Assembly (NCBI GenBank): GCA_002838185.1
Contig: CP017949.1
Span: forward strand, 29,079-93,078
Reading direction: 5' to 3'
Source: Tenericutes bacterium MO-XQ
GTDB taxonomy: Bacteria; Bacillota_I; Bacilli_A; Acholeplasmatales; Acholeplasmataceae
Length of the DNA: 64,000 nucleotides
Position 1 is the first letter of the stretch, and each line of letters opens with the position of its first letter. The notes under the pieces are model-generated. The model had not been told where the DNA came from, did no database searches, and saw only the letters and a list, made by a program, of their open reading frames with translations. The translations under genes were made by a program, and so were the position numbers. Positions 60,349 to 64,000 of the stretch are shown in pieces.

Positions 60349-61302
60349 ATGAAAAAAAACATTGGAACTATAATAATCGTAATCATAACACTCCTATTAT
60401 CTGTATTAGGATTTGTTTTAGGGGGATTTGAACTAAGTCAACTTCAATTAGATACACTTTCGATACTCATCATAATTTGTGTTATTAGTATGATCTATTG
60501 TTTTATAGTTGGTGAAATCACTAAAAATAATTCACAAATGGATAAATTATGGTCTATTTTACCGATTGTTTATGCATGGATAGTTGTAGGAAAAAGTGGG
60601 ATGAATCTACGATTAGTTGTTATGGCAATACTCATTACACTATGGGGTGTTAGACTCACATTGAATTTCGCAAAAAAGGGAGCATATTCAATTAAGTTTT
60701 GGTCAGGTGAAGAAGATTACAGATGGGTTGTTTTAAGAGAAGATCCAAATCTAAATAAAAGATGGAAATGGGCGCTTTTCAATTTGTTCTTTATCTCCAT
60801 TTATCAAAATGCTCTAGTACTCGCTATTTCTCTACCTTTAGTAGCAGTCATGGAATCGACTGTTTCATTTGGTATATTTGATGCAATAATTGCAGCACTT
60901 TTATTTGGATTCATTATATTGGAGACAATTGCAGATAAACAACAAATGACTTTTCAAACTAAAAAATATGAGTTGCTTGGTCAAGGAATGAAACTTGAAG
61001 ATTTACCAAGTCCTTATGATAAAGGTTTTAATACACAAGGTGTATGGGGACGTTCAAGACATCCAAATTATTTTGCTGAACAGTCAATTTGGGTTGTTTT
61101 ATATTTCTTTTGTATCAGCGCTGGTGTAACAAATTATGTCTTTTTTAACTGGACAATAATCGGATCTATGTTTTTAATACTATTATTTATTGGTAGTTCT
61201 AATTTTTCAGAAGGCATTTCACTAAAAAAATATCCAGCATATAAGGAATATATTAATAATGTTACTAAATATGCTCCTTTAAGAAAATACAGTGAAAACT
61301 AG
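60349..61302 (+). CDS. DUF1295 family membrane protein
   Basis: A 317-residue polytopic protein with about eight membrane helices. Family marks: 'WGVRLTLNFAKKGAYSIKFWSGEEDYRW' near 105-125 and 'GVWGRSRHPNYFAEQSIW' near 235, the latter typical of DUF1295 / steroid 5-alpha-reductase-like reductases. Substrate in bacteria unknown, presumably a lipid. AAGGAG at 60337-60342. Confidence 0.88.
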   Translation: MKKNIGTIIIVIITLLLSVLGFVLGGFELSQLQLDTLSILIIICVISMIYCFIVGEITKNNSQMDKLWSILPIVYAWIVVGKSGMNLRLVVMAILITLWGVRLTLNFAKKGAYSIKFWSGEEDYRWVVLREDPNLNKRWKWALFNLFFISIYQNALVLAISLPLVAVMESTVSFGIFDAIIAALLFGFIILETIADKQQMTFQTKKYELLGQGMKLEDLPSPYDKGFNTQGVWGRSRHPNYFAEQSIWVVLYFFCISAGVTNYVFFNWTIIGSMFLILLFIGSSNFSEGISLKKYPAYKEYINNVTKYAPLRKYSEN

Positions 61303-61327
61303 AAGCGATAAAGTTTATGAATTTATT

Positions 61328-61360
61328 AGGATTTGAATGCTTTATATCAAATCCTTTTTT
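61328..61360 (+). terminator. Rho-independent terminator
   Basis: AGGATTTGA / TCAAATCCT stem with T-run. Confidence 0.85.
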
Positions 61361-61475
61361 TATTTGATATAATAATAGTAATAGTAATTTATATAAATCC
61401 TTATTAAGCTTTCATTGTTTAATAGGTTTTGTTTCATAAGCATGACACATTTACATATATCAAGGAGGATTATAT

Positions 61476-62669
61476 ATGCCTAAACAAAATATCTCTAAAG
61501 AAAAACTTATCAGAATACTGATATGGGTTTCTATAGTTGCAATTTCTTTAATTGCCATCTATGCACTTAAGTTAGTTGCAGCTCGAACAATTGGGAATGT
61601 TACCAATGCATTTAAATCTGTTTTTATACCTTTTGCAATTGCATTTTTCTTAAGTTTTATCATTGGACCTTTGGCTTCTTTACTAGAAAAAAAGTTGAAA
61701 ATGAAAAGAAGTATAAGTATCATTTTTGCGATCATCTTTGGATTAATTGTGATCATTGGTCTATTATCTTTTGTGATGATTAATCTAGTTGTTCAAATGA
61801 CAAGTATTTTTTCAAGCTTGATTCAAATGATTGATGCTGTTTGGTTACAAAACATTATTGCAGCTATAGAATCCTATATAGAAACGTATATAAATAATAC
61901 AGAACTCGCTGAAATTTTAAATCAATTAACAGCTAATGGTTTATCATTTGACAGAGTGATTGATCTTTTAGGAGGTTTATTAGGATTCGTTTCCAATCTA
62001 ACTTCTTCAATATTCCAAACAATCATGATTTTAATATTAACTCCTGTTTTCTTGTTTTATCTTATTAAAGAAAAAGAATATATATTCAAAGGTATTAATA
62101 GTGTTTTTCCAGAAAACATACAACCTCATTTAGAAGCATTAGGAACAAGAACTGATACATCAGTAAAAAACTATTTAAAAGGTCAAGGATTAATGATTGC
62201 AATGATTGCTACATACTTTTCTATCTTCTTATCAATCTTATCATTTTTTATTCCTGGATTTGGTATTCAAATGGCAATCTTATTCGCACTGATTATGGGT
62301 CTGTTTAATATAGTGCCTTATATTGGAGCTTGGATTGGTTTATCGTTACCAGTATTGTTCTTGTTTACGTTACATCTTGAATCTGTCCAAAATAATGAAT
62401 ATCAAGCGATTTTTGTTATAGGTATTATCATAGTTGTAGTCTTACAGATTATCGAGCAAGTAATCGAAGGATCTATTGTTCAGCCTTTAGTTCTAGGCAA
62501 TAAAGTTCAGATTCATCCGTTACTCGTTTTATCAAGTTTAATATTCTTTGGTGGTATATTTGGATTTGTAGGTATCTTACTAGCAGTACCATTAGCTGCA
62601 ACCTTAAAATCAACTTTAGAGTATTTTAAATCATTGAACAAAAAAAATACAAAGCCGATTAAAGCTTAA
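61476..62669 (+). CDS. AI-2E transporter family (PerM/YtvI-like) permease
   Basis: A 397-residue protein with the usual plan: two N-terminal membrane helices, a pair near residues 75-110, a soluble middle part (110-180), then 'PVFLFYLIKE' and four to five helices, with 'LFNIVPYIGAWIGLSLPVLF' (near 275) and 'IEGSIVQPLVLGNKVQIHPLLVLSSLIFFGGIFGFVGILLAVPLAA' region signatures. Members export small molecules or ions, some Na+/H+; the AI-2 link is for one E. coli paralogue only. CAAGGAGG RBS. Confidence 0.9.
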   Translation: MPKQNISKEKLIRILIWVSIVAISLIAIYALKLVAARTIGNVTNAFKSVFIPFAIAFFLSFIIGPLASLLEKKLKMKRSISIIFAIIFGLIVIIGLLSFVMINLVVQMTSIFSSLIQMIDAVWLQNIIAAIESYIETYINNTELAEILNQLTANGLSFDRVIDLLGGLLGFVSNLTSSIFQTIMILILTPVFLFYLIKEKEYIFKGINSVFPENIQPHLEALGTRTDTSVKNYLKGQGLMIAMIATYFSIFLSILSFFIPGFGIQMAILFALIMGLFNIVPYIGAWIGLSLPVLFLFTLHLESVQNNEYQAIFVIGIIIVVVLQIIEQVIEGSIVQPLVLGNKVQIHPLLVLSSLIFFGGIFGFVGILLAVPLAATLKSTLEYFKSLNKKNTKPIKA

Positions 62670-62749
62670 TCCATTGTGGTTTAAGATTTAGATATGGTAA
62701 AATATAAAAAAGTTATAAAGATATAATAAAAAAATAAAGGATGGTTTTT

Positions 62750-63625
62750 ATGAGTAATCCATACGTTTTAGTAACTGATTCTTGTAGTGATTTGACACTT
62801 GAACAAGTCAAAGAAATGAATATTGATGTTGTCCCATTATCTGTTGAAATTGATGAGAAAACATATAAGCATTATCCTGATGAAAGACAATTAAATGTTA
62901 AGGAGTTTTATGACCTACTTAGAGATAAGAAAGTAGCTAAAACTTCACTTAGCAATGTAGGAGAGTACTTAGACTTTTTTGAGGAAAAACTAAAAGCAGG
63001 CAATGATATATTATACATTGCATTTTCTTCAGCACTTTCAGGATCATATCAATCTTCTGTCATTGCTAGACAAGAACTTTTAGAAAAGTATCCTGATCGT
63101 AAAATCGTTATTATTGATTCTAGATCTGCATCTATGGGCCAAGGTTTACTGATATGGTATGCTTATCAAAAGATGCAAGAAGGATTATCGATTGATGAGG
63201 TAGCTAAGTGGGTTGAAATGAACAAGCTTAAACTATGTCACTTATTTACAGTTGATGATTTAGGCACATTAAAACGTGGAGGACGATTATCAGGTACTCA
63301 AGCTTTATTAGGATCATTGTTAAAAGTTAAACCAGTGCTTCACGTGACCGATGAAGGTAAATTGGTGCCTATTAAAAAAGCGAGAGGCAGAAAAACTTCG
63401 CTACAAACGATTGTTGATATTATGAAGGAAAAAATCGAAAATCCATCAGAACAAACCATATTTATCTCACATGGCGATGATTTAGAAGATGCAGAATATA
63501 TCTCAGGACTTATCCAAGAACAAATTGGGGTCAAGGCAATCAATTATGGGGTCATTGGACCAGTTGTTGGTGCACATTCTGGACCTAAAACGATTGCTGT
63601 ATTCTTTATGGGGAATGAAAGATAG
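62750..63625 (+). CDS. DegV family fatty-acid-binding protein
   Basis: A 291-residue DegV/FakB-like protein: 'VLVTDSCSDLT' start, 'FSSALSGSYQSSVIAR' near residue 88, 'VIIDSRSASMGQGLL' near 120, 'DLGTLKRGGRLSG' near 175, and 'VIGPVVGAHSGPKTIAVFF' at the end. It binds a fatty acid for phosphorylation by FakA, feeding exogenous lipids into membranes, which suits an organism that scavenges lipids. ATG 62750 has AAAGG 9 bases before; ATG 62741 is too close. Confidence 0.92.
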   Translation: MSNPYVLVTDSCSDLTLEQVKEMNIDVVPLSVEIDEKTYKHYPDERQLNVKEFYDLLRDKKVAKTSLSNVGEYLDFFEEKLKAGNDILYIAFSSALSGSYQSSVIARQELLEKYPDRKIVIIDSRSASMGQGLLIWYAYQKMQEGLSIDEVAKWVEMNKLKLCHLFTVDDLGTLKRGGRLSGTQALLGSLLKVKPVLHVTDEGKLVPIKKARGRKTSLQTIVDIMKEKIENPSEQTIFISHGDDLEDAEYISGLIQEQIGVKAINYGVIGPVVGAHSGPKTIAVFFMGNER

Positions 63626-63629
63626 TCAT

Positions 63630-63695
63630 TATTAAAGGGACTGTAAAGAAATGAAGAATTAATTCTCTTCATGGACTACATAGTCCTTTTTTCTT
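63630..63695 (+). terminator. Terminator hairpin after degV
   Basis: AAAGGGACTGTA ... TACATAGTCCTTTT outer stem with an inner GAAGAATTAATTCTCTTC-like stem, then a T-run. Confidence 0.75.
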
Positions 63696-63782
63696 TATAA
63701 ATGTGGATAAATCATAAAAAATACCTGTTTTTGAGCATACTAAAAAGAGATTAGCTAAAATCTTTAGTTTTCAACTAGAAAA

Positions 63783-64000
63783 TTATTCTACGATTCTATA
63801 CTTTTTCTTATGATATTTTGCTAAATTATACCCGATTGCGATGAGCGTAAGCTCAAACTTAACATTTTGAATACCACGACGTTTAAATCTTCTAAATTTC
63901 ATAGCCTCTTTGATGACACCAAATGCCCCTTCGACTTGTATCGAACGTTGTGTTCTAAGTTCAATACCCAAAGGTGATCTTAAGTTTTTAATCACTTCTT
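63783..64000 (-). pseudogene. C-terminal part of an IS1182-like transposase (runs off the window)
   Basis: The - strand frame is open to the window edge. It reads 'RTQRSIQVEGAFGVIKE' and 'RRFKRRGIQNVKFELTLIAIGYNLAKYH', the end of an IS1182/DDE_Tnp_1-type transposase, including the catalytic Glu region. Completeness cannot be judged because the N-terminal part lies beyond 64,000. Confidence 0.8.

Noticed and set aside
1..64000. Mycoplasma-type genetic code (TGA as Trp)
   Set aside because: Many genes end in TGA at the expected length, and Trp positions in conserved motifs are TGG.

Overview
The window is AT-rich DNA from a bacterium using the standard genetic code: TGA ends many genes and Trp is TGG, so it is not a Mycoplasmatales-type code. 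The gene set (adhE, pnp, CoA-disulfide reductase fused to rhodanese, DegV, DUF1295, heavy dose of IS elements) and a prophage that carries holin-like proteins but no recognisable endolysin suggest a wall-less relative of Acholeplasma / Izemoplasma. That taxonomic guess is an inference from content.

Region 1 (1-29,176) is most of a siphovirus-type prophage, read left to right. Early/accessory genes come first: a methyltransferase fragment, a ParB-domain/methyltransferase fusion, a phage S-adenosylmethionine synthetase and an HNH nuclease. A DUF2971 plus KAP-NTPase cargo pair follows. Then come packaging and head genes (TerS, TerL, portal, protease, HK97 capsid, connectors), tail genes (major tail protein, frameshifted tail chaperone, tape measure, Dit, Tal, fibres), lysis-type membrane proteins, and an integration module with two tandem large serine recombinases behind a leader peptide. 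Accessory 'morons' (HhH-GPD protein, ParB-like protein, nucleotidyltransferase) interrupt the late operon; two of them have their own extended -10 promoters.

Region 2 (29,198-39,576) holds a HExxH protein, a small conserved protein and a DUF262/DUF1524 (GmrSD-like) gene. That gene is cut in two by a 7.1-kb block carrying a 3'-truncated pnp, an intact IS1595-family element, adhE, an S24/S26 peptidase-like gene and a 5'-truncated IS256 transposase. Both block ends are ragged, so it is either an illegitimate insertion or an assembly chimera.

Region 3 (39,585-60,147) is a mosaic of small gene cassettes separated by a family of about 210-255 bp repeats, all in the + orientation. Each well-preserved repeat has a run of three direct sub-repeats at a 20-22 bp period and ends in a terminator-like hairpin. 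Cassettes encode an NTF2-like protein, XRE regulators paired with membrane proteins, rhodanese/CoA-disulfide reductase, a methyltransferase-like protein and an APH-like kinase. A metal-resistance locus (two ArsR regulators, a broken cadA, an intact SPC-type P1B ATPase, lspA) lies inside it, scarred by IS3 remnants. One IS3 element is itself interrupted by a second IS1595 element.

Region 4 (60,349-64,000) is ordinary chromosome: a DUF1295 membrane protein, an AI-2E-family exporter, DegV, and the end of an IS1182-like transposase.

Most striking: the unidirectional repeat/cassette array, the conserved interlocking-hairpin leader of the two IS1595 copies, their insertion into A/T tracts (an adhE terminator and an IS3 frameshift site), and the split DUF262 gene. 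No rRNA, tRNA or CRISPR array was recognised.
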